Of a DNA stretch of 14,285 nucleotides, positions 1-8,550 are shown piece by piece. Made by a program: the position numbers and the translations under genes. The stretch is taken from NCBI GenBank assembly GCA_003024985.2, contig PXIH01S0033779.1; one strand, given 5' to 3'. Under the pieces are notes generated by a model that searched no databases, was not told the origin of the DNA, and worked only from the letters and a program-made list of their open reading frames with translations. The stretch comes from Euperipatoides rowelli (Eukaryota > Onychophora > Udeonychophora > Euonychophora > Peripatopsidae). The first letter of the stretch is position 1; every line of letters starts with the position of its first letter.

Positions 1-1022
1 GCTCAAAAATGCCCCTGGTGTCCCCTGCTGTGCACAACTTGTGACATGGGCATAATTACACTTCAGTTAGGGGTGGAATTATGACCCTGTTACACCTGTA
101 TTATAACAGTTTTAAGCAAAATGTTACTAAATTTTTTTTTTAAAGTTAGATTAAATTTGAAAATCCTTAATGATTGACACTACCATCATAATACTGCAAC
201 AAATTTTAACTGAAATATTATTATTCTAATATGATGTTACATTCTAATCTGCTAATCAGGCTTATTAATAAATCATACTATTTAGGCTATTTATTAAGAA
301 AAAAAAATATTTATTACTAAGAAGCTTTGATAAATTAAAAAATATTTATCTTACCAGTACCATACATTATAATAATCACCATTGAAATCAAAATTCAGCC
401 TCAAATTTGTTAAAATGTTATTTCCTGATCCTTTATACAAGTCAAAGGTTTCTATGCATTTCTGTTATTTATAATTGACATATTAAAGCTACTCAGTGTA
501 TGTCACCATTACTTAGGGTTCTTAATCTATTAAAATATGTCCTGTTTTCTTCATTTGGAATTTAGACATTTAAGCACTATTTTCATTAAATCTTAAGAAA
601 AAAAAATAAAAAATATATAGCCTATCAAGATAGCCCAATTGAAATGTGGAGGAAAAAAGATTTTCCCTAATTTTAGTAAATTCATAATTTCAATAAAATA
701 TGCTTAGAATCAAATCAAAATGCAGGCATTTCAGTTAGATTTTTTTTTATTATTTAACTTATGCAAGAGTTTGTTTTTGCAGTACAATACTACCATATTG
801 ATTAATTAGGTAAATATATAATATAACAGAGTTGTCTAACATTGGTCCAAGTTGTGTGTCATACAAAAAAAGTTATATGGTGACTATTTTTCCAAGTACA
901 ACAGCAAGCATAAACTCAAAAGAAAGTTAAATAAATCTAGATTATCATCATGATGGAAAAAAAAAATACTGTTTAATGAACTTAGCTAAATTGGGGGCAC
1001 AAAGGTAAATATTATTTTTTGG
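1..1022. other. AT-rich DNA without recognisable genes
   Basis: Both strands are full of stop codons, and no ORF or protein motif could be recognised. The first 110 bases are less AT-rich than the rest and may be the edge of a repeat whose other part lies outside the window, but no terminal repeat was found. The remainder is poly-A and poly-T runs and short AT words. Confidence 0.6.
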
Positions 1023-1024
1023 TA

Positions 1025-1336
1025 AAGTAAAACCCCACCAATTCGAACCCCTCCAGTCCGAAAGTCTGCCCAGTCCGAACATAAAAATAAAATAAAAATC
1101 AAATTTTTAAAGAAAAAAAAAAAAAAATTTTTTTTTTGGCTGAAGGATTTTGTGAAGTCTGAGATCCAGACGCTATAAAACTAGCGTCTGGATCTCAGAC
1201 CTGACAAAGTACTTCAGCAAAAAAAAAATTTTTTTTTTTTTTTTTCATTTAATATAGGAATTCCTTACAATCCGAACAACTCACCAATCCGAACAGGGCT
1301 TGGTCCCAATTAATTCGGACTTGAGGGGTTTTACTG
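1025..1336. mobile_element. Pogo/Tigger-like MITE with TA target duplication
   Basis: The element begins AAGTAAAACCCC and ends GGGGTTTTACTG. Read inward, the right end is CAGTAAAACCCC, so the two 12-bp termini differ at one base. TA dinucleotides at 1023-1024 and 1337-1338 flank it, as expected for the Tc1/mariner/pogo superfamily, and CAGT-starting termini with nearby CCGAAC words resemble pogo/Tigger-type ends. At 312 bp with no ORF it cannot encode a transposase, so it is a MITE that would depend on one supplied elsewhere. Motifs related to TCCGAAC recur near each end (around 1042, 1056, 1073, 1270, 1287 and inverted at 1314). The centre is a long hairpin, annotated separately. The superfamily call rests only on the termini and TA duplication. 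Confidence 0.75.
1113..1243. repeat. Large palindrome at the centre of the MITE
   Basis: The arms 1139-1174 and 1183-1218 are reverse complements over 36 bases with four mismatches, separated by an 8-base loop (1175-1182). The inner 18 bases of each arm pair perfectly (core GTCTGAGATCCAGACGCT). The symmetry continues outward as about 15 A then 10 T on the left and 10 A then 17 T on the right, which also pair, apart from an extra G at 1138. The whole block could extrude as one cruciform, or form one RNA hairpin if transcribed. Confidence 0.85.
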
Positions 1337-1547
1337 TAGCCTATATTTCTTGACTTACATGGATTTGATTTATTTATTTTTGAAATAACATGATTTAAGA
1401 AATATTACCATTTCTCAAATTACGCAATCAATTATTTGAAATAACATGGTTTGCACAATAAAAAAAAGAGATACATACTTACAGGCCTTAATTAATTTAG
1501 AATTAAAAAAAGACAATAAATCTTATCAAAATAAAATAAAAATTAGC

Positions 1548-1555
1548 TTCAAGAT
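1548..1555. repeat. Left 8-bp target-site duplication of the hAT element
   Basis: TTCAAGAT directly precedes the CAGGGG terminus. It pairs with TTCTAGAT at 2452-2459, with one mismatch, which suggests that the insertion is not very recent. Confidence 0.75.
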
Positions 1556-2451
1556 CAGGGGTGTCAACTAATTTTTGCATATGATCTAATTTGCCAGTAA
1601 AAATCCATCCGCAATCTACTCTTTTAAATATTTAATGGGAGGAAGGACAGGGAAGAGGGTGGGGTGGAGGTGGGCGGGAGAAAAAATTTTTTGTAGCGGA
1701 TCATTTTAGGATCAATTTTCCTAGTTGGGAGTGTGGAGGGATTATAAAATAAAATTAGTTAAGTGTCTGAAATTATAATTACAAACAAATATTGTAATTT
1801 TGATTATTGATTTGAATGTCATTGTTTTTATACATTGCTGTTGTTTTTATTTTTGTAAATGAAGTAGCCTACTGTATTTAGTTATACTGTATATTATAAA
1901 AAAAATTGATATTAGTCTAATAAACAAGCAACTTGTTACATTTAAAATGAATGTTTATCTTTATAGACATTGGAAAGAAAACAAATTAAATTTTTTTTTT
2001 TTTTTTTAAATGAACATTTTTGATTATAAACAAACTTAAATGTAATACAATATTTCTTTTAATAAATAGGCCTACTGTACCATTATGGGAATTATTTTGG
2101 CCAAAAAAATACTTAATTTATAACATAAAAAAAAAATTAATTCAGCACTTTTTAGCTGCAAATTTTACAAGAAAATATATTTGAGTAGCACACTTGGGCA
2201 TTTAAAGTTAATAACATGGTATCACCACTACATACGATTAAAAAAGCAGAAGAGCAGAAAGTTGTATAATTTTGAGTATAAATTGTATTATACAACTAAT
2301 AAAAACAGTAATTTTAATAATATAAAAACAAAAACATTCATCGATTTTTCAATAGTTTTTGAAAATTGCGACTTAAAAGAAAACATACCATATATTATTG
2401 GTGGTCTACCAAAAAAGCATTGAGTCGCAATCGACGTTATTGACACCTCTG
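1556..2451. mobile_element. Non-autonomous hAT transposon
   Basis: The left end is CAGGGGTGTCAA (1556-1567) and the right end read inward is CAGAGGTGTCAA (2440-2451), 11 of 12 identical. CAGRGGTGTC-type ends are typical of hAT elements. The flanking 8-mers are TTCAAGAT (1548-1555) and TTCTAGAT (2452-2459), 7 of 8 identical. Both fit the hAT target preference nTnnnnAn, and the second contains the classic TCTAGA core. The 896-bp body has no recognisable transposase. An 80-codon ORF at 2181-2423 is lysine- and asparagine-rich and lacks hAT or zinc-finger motifs. A G-rich purine tract lies at 1637-1680. This is inferred to be a deletion derivative that depended on a transposase supplied in trans. 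Confidence 0.8.
1637..1680 (+). other. G-rich tract, possible G-quadruplex
   Basis: There are at least six runs of three or four G within 44 bases, separated by short purine-rich spacers, in surroundings that are otherwise very AT-rich. Four runs with short loops are enough for an intramolecular G-quadruplex. It lies inside the hAT element near its left end. No function is visible. Confidence 0.5.
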
Positions 2452-2459
2452 TTCTAGAT
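2452..2459. repeat. Right 8-bp target-site duplication of the hAT element
   Basis: TTCTAGAT directly follows the CCTCTG terminus. It contains the TCTAGA core preferred by hAT transposases. Confidence 0.75.
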
Positions 2460-4559
2460 TGTCTGAGAGAGCTTAATTAATTAGTTAATATGCTATTAGC
2501 CAAAATACAAATCCATCCATACACTAATACCCACATCTACAGGTTCAATTTTTAACGAATTAACTGAAGAGAATGATGTTAAAGGTCACATGAATTAATT
2601 TTTTAATTATTATTTATTTACAAACAAAATCACTAAAAAATAATTCCACTTGGTTAAAAAAAAAATTCTACAAAAAAAAAAAAGTTATTTAAAAATAAAA
2701 TGACTAAGTTAAGCCTTTTAGCTCCTCCTCCTGAAAACAGTATTGCTATCAGAATCCACAAGATGGAGCTTATTTCAAGAATTAAGCACAAAGTGGCACC
2801 CAATCAGATCCGGATCTTGTATATTTTTGATCTTTATTACTTTGCACGTGTTGTAGATATTATATGTGATGTTTTATTTTTTTTTTCCTGCCCAAAATTA
2901 AAAAATTAATTTCTGATGGGAGGGGGAATGAGAGGTGAAGAATGATGGAAATTGATAGCTAATTTTTTTTAGCTGTTATGAAAATGTTTAAAAATAACAA
3001 AGGGAGTTTTAATAACAGCTAAAAATTTCAACAAATAATAACCATTTCCTCCCCACCTCCCTTTGTTCCAAGAAACAAACTTCTTGTGAAACATAATAAA
3101 ACAATATAATAGCTACAACACAAAATTAATTTGATATCAATTGTTGTAGTAATATATTATACTCTAAAATGCCATAACTTAAATCAAATAATATATTGAC
3201 CTTAAATAATTCAAATAAATCAATGGAGAGAAATATTTTGATGAATAACGAAATAGTTTTTAATCACAATAAGGGAAAATTAATTGTCTGCCGTGAAATA
3301 AAAACTATATACAGCATTTTACTACAATTTAATAGTCCTATTTTAATCTCTCTATAATTTGAGTAAAATGTTTCAATTCATAATTCCAAAAGATATATTA
3401 TATTGCACCGTAGCCTAGATCAAAGTAAATCTAATAATAATAATAATGATTGTTCATTAGAGTAAACAAATTTATGGTAATTGGTCCAAATAATGTAGGC
3501 TATATTATTGATTATTAAATCACTGTCATTATATATGATTCCAATTTGAGTATTGTTCTTATTATAATCAATAGTCTTTAAATACAGTAGGCTATATATA
3601 CTGTATATGTACAGTAACTATCAATGTTCAATCTACTGATAAATGTTTAGCTGTTTCAAATCATAATACTAGAAATTCTAATTGCATCTTTAGAAGATAT
3701 ATAAAAACTAAGAGATACTCTGTTTCTGCAATTCCTAGTATGTTTAAATATATTGATCAATGTTAGGTTCTTTTAATAATTTTTTTAATAATTTTTTTGT
3801 GTGTCTTTTATATATGTAATGCATTAAATGTAAATGTATCCTATATCCTTTCTGGGCAAAGGAGACATGTTATTTGAGTTATATGTATAGTTCATATTCT
3901 ATTTTAATAAGTATACCTTAAATATATACTTTATAATTGAGTAAGTTTATAATTGAGGGTTCGTGAGAGGTCAATCAGTCTTATGTGTCAAAACCAATCT
4001 ATTAAAAAATTCAACGGTATTAAAATTTTCTATCATTATACATAGCTCTATAACTATAACAGGGCCTCCAACGAATCTACATTTAAAGTTAAAAACAATT
4101 AGGAAATAATAACCCACTGACAAAAAATCATATATGCTAAATTCAAATAAAAGTTAATTTTTTTTTATTTCCTACACATTTAGATCTTCAAATAATTTTT
4201 AAAAATTACAAATGATAGTGACATCTATAAAAAAATAATTCATTAAAATATATGAATGGGGAATTATAACAAAAACAGAATTTACATACCAGTACCTCAT
4301 TTGGCTACATCAATGCCGAATAGGCTGCGGTTAGTGCTAAAGAAAAACGAAAAAAAAAAAAAAAACATACAGTATACATATACAGTAATACCAAATACAT
4401 ACCAATGTTAAAACACATTGTATACAAATTGTGATGAAATTCAAGCCTAGTGAATAAGATTATATTTTTAGAATTAAATATTATTAGTCTATTAACAGTG
4501 ACTAAACATACAAGCCCAAGTATTTAATAAAAAATAAATAAGTGCAGAGGTTAATCAAT
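2460..4559. other. AT-rich intergenic DNA, no gene seen
   Basis: No protein family could be recognised in any frame. A 69-codon ORF at 2700-2909 has no motif and is probably chance. The region holds homopolymer runs, short AAT and TTTAATAAT repeats (around 3431-3447 and 3773-3797), several TAGGCTA-type words and TACTGTA/TACAGTA words (3584-3616 and 4368-4389). It may contain ancient transposon debris that is too diverged to recognise by eye. Confidence 0.55.
2966..3025. repeat. 14-bp inverted repeat with 32-base loop
   Basis: TTTTTAGCTGTTAT at 2966-2979 and its exact reverse complement at 3012-3025 could form a hairpin. Overlapping it, an ACAAAGGGAG word near 2997-3006 is opposed by CTCCCTTTGTTCC near 3056-3067, and a G-rich word at 2917-2928 by a C-rich word near 3046-3060. 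The block may be the remains of a foldback element. No target duplication was found. Confidence 0.5.
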
Positions 4560-4749
4560 GTACTCCCTGCTAGGTGATTATCGATAAAAACTGTGTAATC
4601 AAAGTTGAGGATCAAAAGGTACTTTCTCACACACAAAGGGCCGTCAGAGGTCAAGAACAAGTCACAATTATTTCCTGGTTGTGGCTTTTATACCTCTTGA
4701 GGGTTTCTTGGAAACAGTGGTCCAGGCAATGAGGCAACAGCTTTCTGTT

Positions 4750-4757
4750 TATATAAG
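4750..4757 (+). promoter_or_regulatory. TATA-like box upstream of a 124-codon ORF
   Basis: TATATAAG matches the metazoan TATA-box consensus TATAWAAG and lies 75 bases before the ATG at 4825, so a start of transcription near 4780 would leave a 5' leader of about 45 bases. The upstream 130 bases are less AT-rich than their surroundings and include an AGGTCA half-site (4637-4642) and a TTTCCTGG ETS-like word (4671-4678). TATA-like words are frequent by chance in AT-rich DNA, so this is only a candidate. Confidence 0.25.
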
Positions 4758-4824
4758 CACAGATGTAAGTGCCAGAATATGGCTGCTTTGAACTCTCTTT
4801 GTAGCCTACATAGTTTTTTCTTCA

Positions 4825-5199
4825 ATGTATATATTTGTACATTATTTTCTTGTTCAGTTTAATGCAAACATGAAGGATGATTGTTCATTGCAGTTTGGAT
4901 CTTTAAGTGCAGTGGATTCTTCATTAGATTATTTTTCCACTTTTAAATGTTCCTCGGGACTCTCGCCTCTGTTTTTCCAGGATAGGTTAAATCGAACTAA
5001 CATGTTTGCAACTGTAAATAAGTTATATTTTTACTTGTTTATTGGTGGTTTCACCATATTGTGTGAATTATTATTATTTTTAAATGGTCATTCCATCATC
5101 TGGTTTATATTGAATCTAATGAAATGGAGGTTGTGCGAATGTGCGTGTGTTTTGAGATTAAACTCACGTTATGGTTTTGAGCAATTAAATCTTGATTAA
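4825..5199 (+). CDS. Hypothetical membrane-type protein or exon, 124 codons
   Basis: This is the longest ORF of the window that is not explained by a transposon, and I do not recognise the family. The first 60 residues are mixed and protein-like, with a serine- and cysteine-containing stretch (about residues 20-46). Residues about 67-86 form a strongly hydrophobic segment (core LFIGGFTILCELLLFL), and a second, shorter one follows near 90-98, so one or two membrane helices are possible. A good splice acceptor, a pyrimidine-rich tract ending in CAG at 4980, lies inside the ORF, so the true exon could start at 4981 instead. Later AATAAA-type words near 5614 could serve as polyadenylation signals. 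The surrounding 4560-5640 is richer in mixed sequence than the rest of the window. It could be a real short gene, one exon of a larger gene, or chance. Confidence 0.25.
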   Translation: MYIFVHYFLVQFNANMKDDCSLQFGSLSAVDSSLDYFSTFKCSSGLSPLFFQDRLNRTNMFATVNKLYFYLFIGGFTILCELLLFLNGHSIIWFILNLMKWRLCECACVLRLNSRYGFEQLNLD

Positions 5200-6789
5200 T
5201 TGTCAAGTTATAACATCATTACTGGCATTAATCTGATTTGCAACCTATGATTTTATAGAATGCTTGTTGGCGAATAACTATCAAAGATTTAATTTGGAAG
5301 TTGGACTGAAAATGTATTATGCTAACACCTGGAATATAATGTTGATTTAGATCTGCAATTTGCTTGATGCCTCCTGATCTCTTTTGATAGCAGTTTGATG
5401 TGACTTTGATGAAATACCATTTCTTTATTTTATCATCACTTGTATTTTTTTAATGTTGCATATGCGTATGTACGTTGAGAAGTTTACCTATTGTGCATAT
5501 GTAGGCCTATATTCAGTTGCATATCTTATTTTGTCTAAATATCAAATCTATGTAAAAAGAGCCATATCCATCAAGGCTAGGTTCTTTATAAATTTGTAAT
5601 CTTTCTTAATCATAATAAATATACCTGAATACTGCTCCTGGACCAATCCTGAGTCAGCTTTTTGGATTCTGGCAGTTCAACTTTTGGCGTTCAAACTCTT
5701 GTTGCATTGTGTGTGTGTGTGAGAGAAGCCTTTTAAAGATGATGAAAACAAAATGATAAATGAATGAGTGATACTCCTGGTGTGTGTTTTACTTTGGTGT
5801 GAGATTCCTTTTGAAATTTACTTAGCACTAGCATAATTATTAGGAAGGAGAGCACAGAATTGCTTTAGTTTAGGCATTATTCAGTAGCCTACTTCTGCCT
5901 TTTGAAAGTTCATTGGTATTTGAACATGTTCATTAGCTCTGCCAAGCAATTATATATCCTATCCCACCTCTACACCCCTTTTGTGTTTTACGTATAGTAA
6001 AACATTTATCACTTTGATGTGATGCAGTTTTATACATTATAGTGTTTTTGACTGTTGTGAAATAAAAATACTAAAGCATAATGCATTTTAAGAAATTGAC
6101 AGCTATTGTAGATAAGATATACAGTATCTAGTTTATTATAATCTGCAACAGTGTTCAATGACTTACTGTGGAGCAAACTATAGACTCCAAACATTTAAAA
6201 TAAGAAAATGGAAATAGTTTGTGTACTGTACAAACTATAATTATTATATTAAATAAAAATTAAACAATGAGTCACTGCAGATGAATAGAGTATATTTAAA
6301 TATTAAATCTATTTAGAAATATTAAATGTACTGTATTTAATTTATTAGGCTATCTGCAGTGTATCTCAATGAGTGTCTGTTGATTTGAAACTATTTTCTC
6401 CAATGAGTAGCCTATAGCTAATTTTAAGCAAAAGATAGTGACAAATGAGTTTATATCTATATGAGTGAGTGGTCAACAGTAAAATATAATAGAATGGCTT
6501 AATAGCTTATTGCTATTTTACTATATTTAGGCTGTCAGTAAAATGATAGATTTGATATATTAGATTTATGATAATAAATACTGTAGATTATACACATACC
6601 GGTAATGTTGAGATGGTAAACCTTTCCTTTTTTTATGTATAGCATAATGTTACCGACAGGGTGATTGTAAATAACATGTAGAATGTCATAACACTAGGCA
6701 TTTAGGGTTATGGTACGATAGTAGGTGGAAGAGTGAAAACTTGTGATATGCTGTCCGCCACAAGTTTATGGTTAGGACACTACAGTATA
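5200..6789. other. Intergenic region with short tandem repeats, no gene seen
   Basis: A short (GT)6 run followed by GAGAGA lies at 5709-5726. At 5641-5659 a CCAAT word is followed closely by TGAGTCAGC, which matches an AP-1/Maf-type site, but no gene is identified downstream. The remainder to 6789 is AT-rich with scattered TAGGCTA and TACTGTA words and no coding similarity that I can see. Confidence 0.5.
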
Positions 6790-7108
6790 TTACATATCTT
6801 TTTTATTGATACTATAAATTGGGTGATCATAATCTAAAATATCTTGTACATATATTTGATAAGTTATAGCAAATAATTCAAGAGACATGGTTCCCAAAGG
6901 TCGAAATAAAACGGTGAATCTAATCAACATCTTTTTTGCAATAGTTTGAGAGTGAGAGTCAAAGCATAATCTATTGTCAAAGATTATTCCCAAATCGATT
7001 AATTTTTAGTGAATTGCCTTGGGTGCAAAGAATAAGTTTATCTAGGTCACTTTATACAATTGGCAGGTCTGGAGGTGTGACAATAGCTCTAGATAGCTTA
7101 ATGTCATC
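6790..7108 (-). pseudogene. LINE reverse transcriptase, 3' part (minus strand)
   Basis: Read on the minus strand, the segment continues the reverse transcriptase that begins at 8740. Just after the DD of the catalytic box it encodes IKL, then SDLDKL and NSLKIN, which match the conserved stretch after the FADD box in CR1/L2-group LINEs. From 7002 to 6790 an open frame follows, with DLGIIFDNRLCF near its start and ILDYDHPIYS near its end. This is the usual thumb/connection region (DLG...L.F..H...I and PILEY...W). Between NSLKIN and DLGI the family normally has some 30 or more residues, so an internal deletion is likely here. A stop precedes SDLDKL, and a frameshift lies at the deletion. The sequence ends at KKDM before any 3' UTR. 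It is non-functional. In an intact element this protein copies the element's RNA into DNA at the insertion site. Confidence 0.85.
7101..7108. repeat. Left 8-bp target-site duplication (ATGTCATC)
   Basis: ATGTCATC is identical to 8543-8550. On the minus strand it is GATGACAT, which encodes the aspartate pair of the FADD catalytic box of the interrupted LINE. Removing one copy plus the intervening element restores continuous FADDIKL coding. Confidence 0.9.
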
Positions 7109-7310
7109 CCCTGTGGCAGAAAATTATTTGGCTTTCTGCGACAAGCTTTTCAAATCCAAAATCTTTCTGCAAAATTTTAGTTTCCTGACAACAGGGGTGG
7201 GGGATGGGGCGATATATTTTGTTTGACCAAAATCACCAAAACTAGAGAAATTACAAAGAATAATCAAATTTGTCTTGCTTTCAAATATACAATACAATAG
7301 CCTACTGTTA

Positions 7311-7440
7311 TGAATGAATGAATGAGTTTATTGGGCCAAAATAAGTCATAATACAAGTAAATATAAATTGAATGACAAAAGCCCATATACAGGAATAAAA
7401 TTATATAGGCTACAAGTAATGAAACATATTTATACAAATT
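7311..7440 (-). mobile_element. LINE 3' tail with (ATTC)n end, nested in the transposon
   Basis: On the minus strand the sequence reads AATAAA (7332-7327), followed after two bases by ATTC repeats (complement of TGAATGAATGAATGA, 7311-7325). A polyadenylation-type AATAAA followed by a short tetranucleotide array is the usual 3' end of many CR1/L2-group LINEs. The upstream extent is uncertain because 3' UTRs carry no protein signal; 7440 is an arbitrary limit. No 5' boundary or target duplication was found. A second run of CATT repeats in the opposite sense lies at 7776-7792. Confidence 0.5.
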
Positions 7441-7843
7441 ATAGTATGTTACAATTGAAGTATAGGTTAAGTATGTATGTATGTAAATGTTATTATTTTC
7501 GTTACATCATATATTTAATTCCATGCAGTAATAAGAATAAATCGATCCACTATTTTTTTAAAAAAAATTTCTTTTACAATGCTATTATTTGTTAATTTTT
7601 ACAAAAATAATAGACCTACTTACTGAATGTTGCGTTTCTTAATAAAATTATTTTTCCGCGCCGACAGACTTGAGACTTGGTCACAGCAGAAGTGCTTAAA
7701 AACCGAATTGCCCAAGTCATTTTTCACGTCTGCGCATGTGTCACTAGTATAATGTATTTTACGTTTAGTTGGAGTTCATTCATTCATTCATCCAGTTTAG
7801 CCATCACTTTACCCTGAGAGAGTATTTCTCAAGTGATATTGTC

Positions 7844-7873
7844 GTTAGGGTAAGGCGTAAGGGTTAAGGTTAG
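7844..7873 (+). repeat. Degenerate telomere-like repeat
   Basis: A 30-base stretch is built of GTTAGGG, TAAGGCG, TAAGGG, TTAAGG and TTAG words, resembling imperfect TTAGGG units. It lies inside the 7109-8542 transposon. With only about four degenerate units it may be a chance low-complexity sequence. Confidence 0.3.
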
Positions 7874-8542
7874 ACATGCAATTAAATATTAAGTTGAATA
7901 TTTTGGTTAGTTTGTTATGCCTTTATTTATATATATATATATTTTTTTTACTGTTACGGCAGTGAAACATTAACAAACATGCGCAGATTTGAAAAGAGAC
8001 TTAGGTTTTTTGGTCGTTAATGCTCACCATGGTCAAGTGAAATGAAAATGGGCGTGTTAACCTTTTCCATGCAGGTCATTCAGCAGGTCTGCCAGGTCAA
8101 TTAACGAAACAACGTACTTATTAAAGTTTAACAAATTTAATCCAATGTGTTTACAAATTTTAATTTCATAGTTACACTAAAGTAGGCTATAAGTTTTGAC
8201 TTAAACTTTCAGTTTAAATAAATAAATGCTGTGGTTTATAGGTCAGTGATAGAGACGCGACTCCATTAAAGCAAGCGCAGGGAATTTATCAAAATAATAA
8301 TAATACACTAGCCTTAAGCTTATAAATACCATATCTGAAACAAAATCACATAAATTGTGAATATTTACATGAAATTTGGTAGGTAGAATAACCTTATTCT
8401 AACCTATAGAGTATACAGCATTTCACCTTGATGATTTCAACTCGCTGAACGAATTCCGAACTCGATACTTCAAAATCTTTCTGCAAGTGACTATTCATTT
8501 TCTGCGACAATGTCGCCGTGTCGCCCTATTTCTGCAACAGGG

Positions 8543-8550
8543 ATGTCATC
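8543..8550. repeat. Right 8-bp target-site duplication (ATGTCATC)
   Basis: It is identical to 7101-7108. It directly follows the CAACAGGG terminus and directly precedes, on the plus strand, the complement of the TTTGCC codons (FA) of the LINE catalytic box. Confidence 0.9.

Larger units (their letters stand above)
7109..8542. mobile_element. 1434-bp non-autonomous DNA transposon with 8-bp TSD, superfamily unclear
   Basis: The left end reads CCCTGTGGCAGAAA and the right end read inward is CCCTGTTGCAGAAA, 13 of 14 identical. Perfect 8-bp duplications ATGTCATC flank it, and the edges are fixed independently because the interrupted reverse transcriptase frame resumes exactly. An 8-bp duplication is typical of hAT, P and some Merlin elements, but hAT ends usually begin CAG, so CCCTGT ends are unusual. 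Subterminal copies of TTTCTGCGACA (7133-7143 and 8499-8509) and CAAAATCTTTCTGCAA (7157-7172 and 8471-8486) occur in the same orientation at both ends and may be transposase-binding sites. No transposase is recognisable in any frame. A LINE-like 3' tail sits inside at 7311. Confidence 0.85.

Noticed and set aside
1025-1338. Simple tRNA-derived SINE with an internal B box (TTCGAAC words)
   Set aside because: There is no A box and no poly-A tail at one end, while inverted termini with TA duplications fit a DNA transposon better.
2181-2423. 80-codon ORF near the right end of the hAT element
   Set aside because: It begins inside AT-rich DNA, is rich in K, N, Y and I as expected from base composition, and shows no transposase or other motif.
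2700-2909. 69-codon ORF in intergenic DNA
   Set aside because: It has no recognisable motif, starts right after a low-complexity stretch and ends in a poly-T-encoded phenylalanine run; its length is expected by chance.
4056-4570. Possible hAT-like end ACAGGGCCTCC near 4059
   Set aside because: No matching inverted end or 8-bp duplication was found within the next few kilobases.
7014-7226. 70-codon plus-strand ORF
   Set aside because: It is antisense to the LINE reverse transcriptase remnant and crosses the left boundary of the inserted DNA transposon, so it is a shadow.
7368-7595. 75-codon plus-strand ORF within the transposon
   Set aside because: It is rich in Y, I, K and F with no domain, and partly antisense to the LINE-like tail.
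7729-7987. 10-bp inverted repeat TCTGCGCATG/CATGCGCAGA as ends of a small nested MITE
   Set aside because: The match does not extend past 10 bases and no target duplication flanks it.
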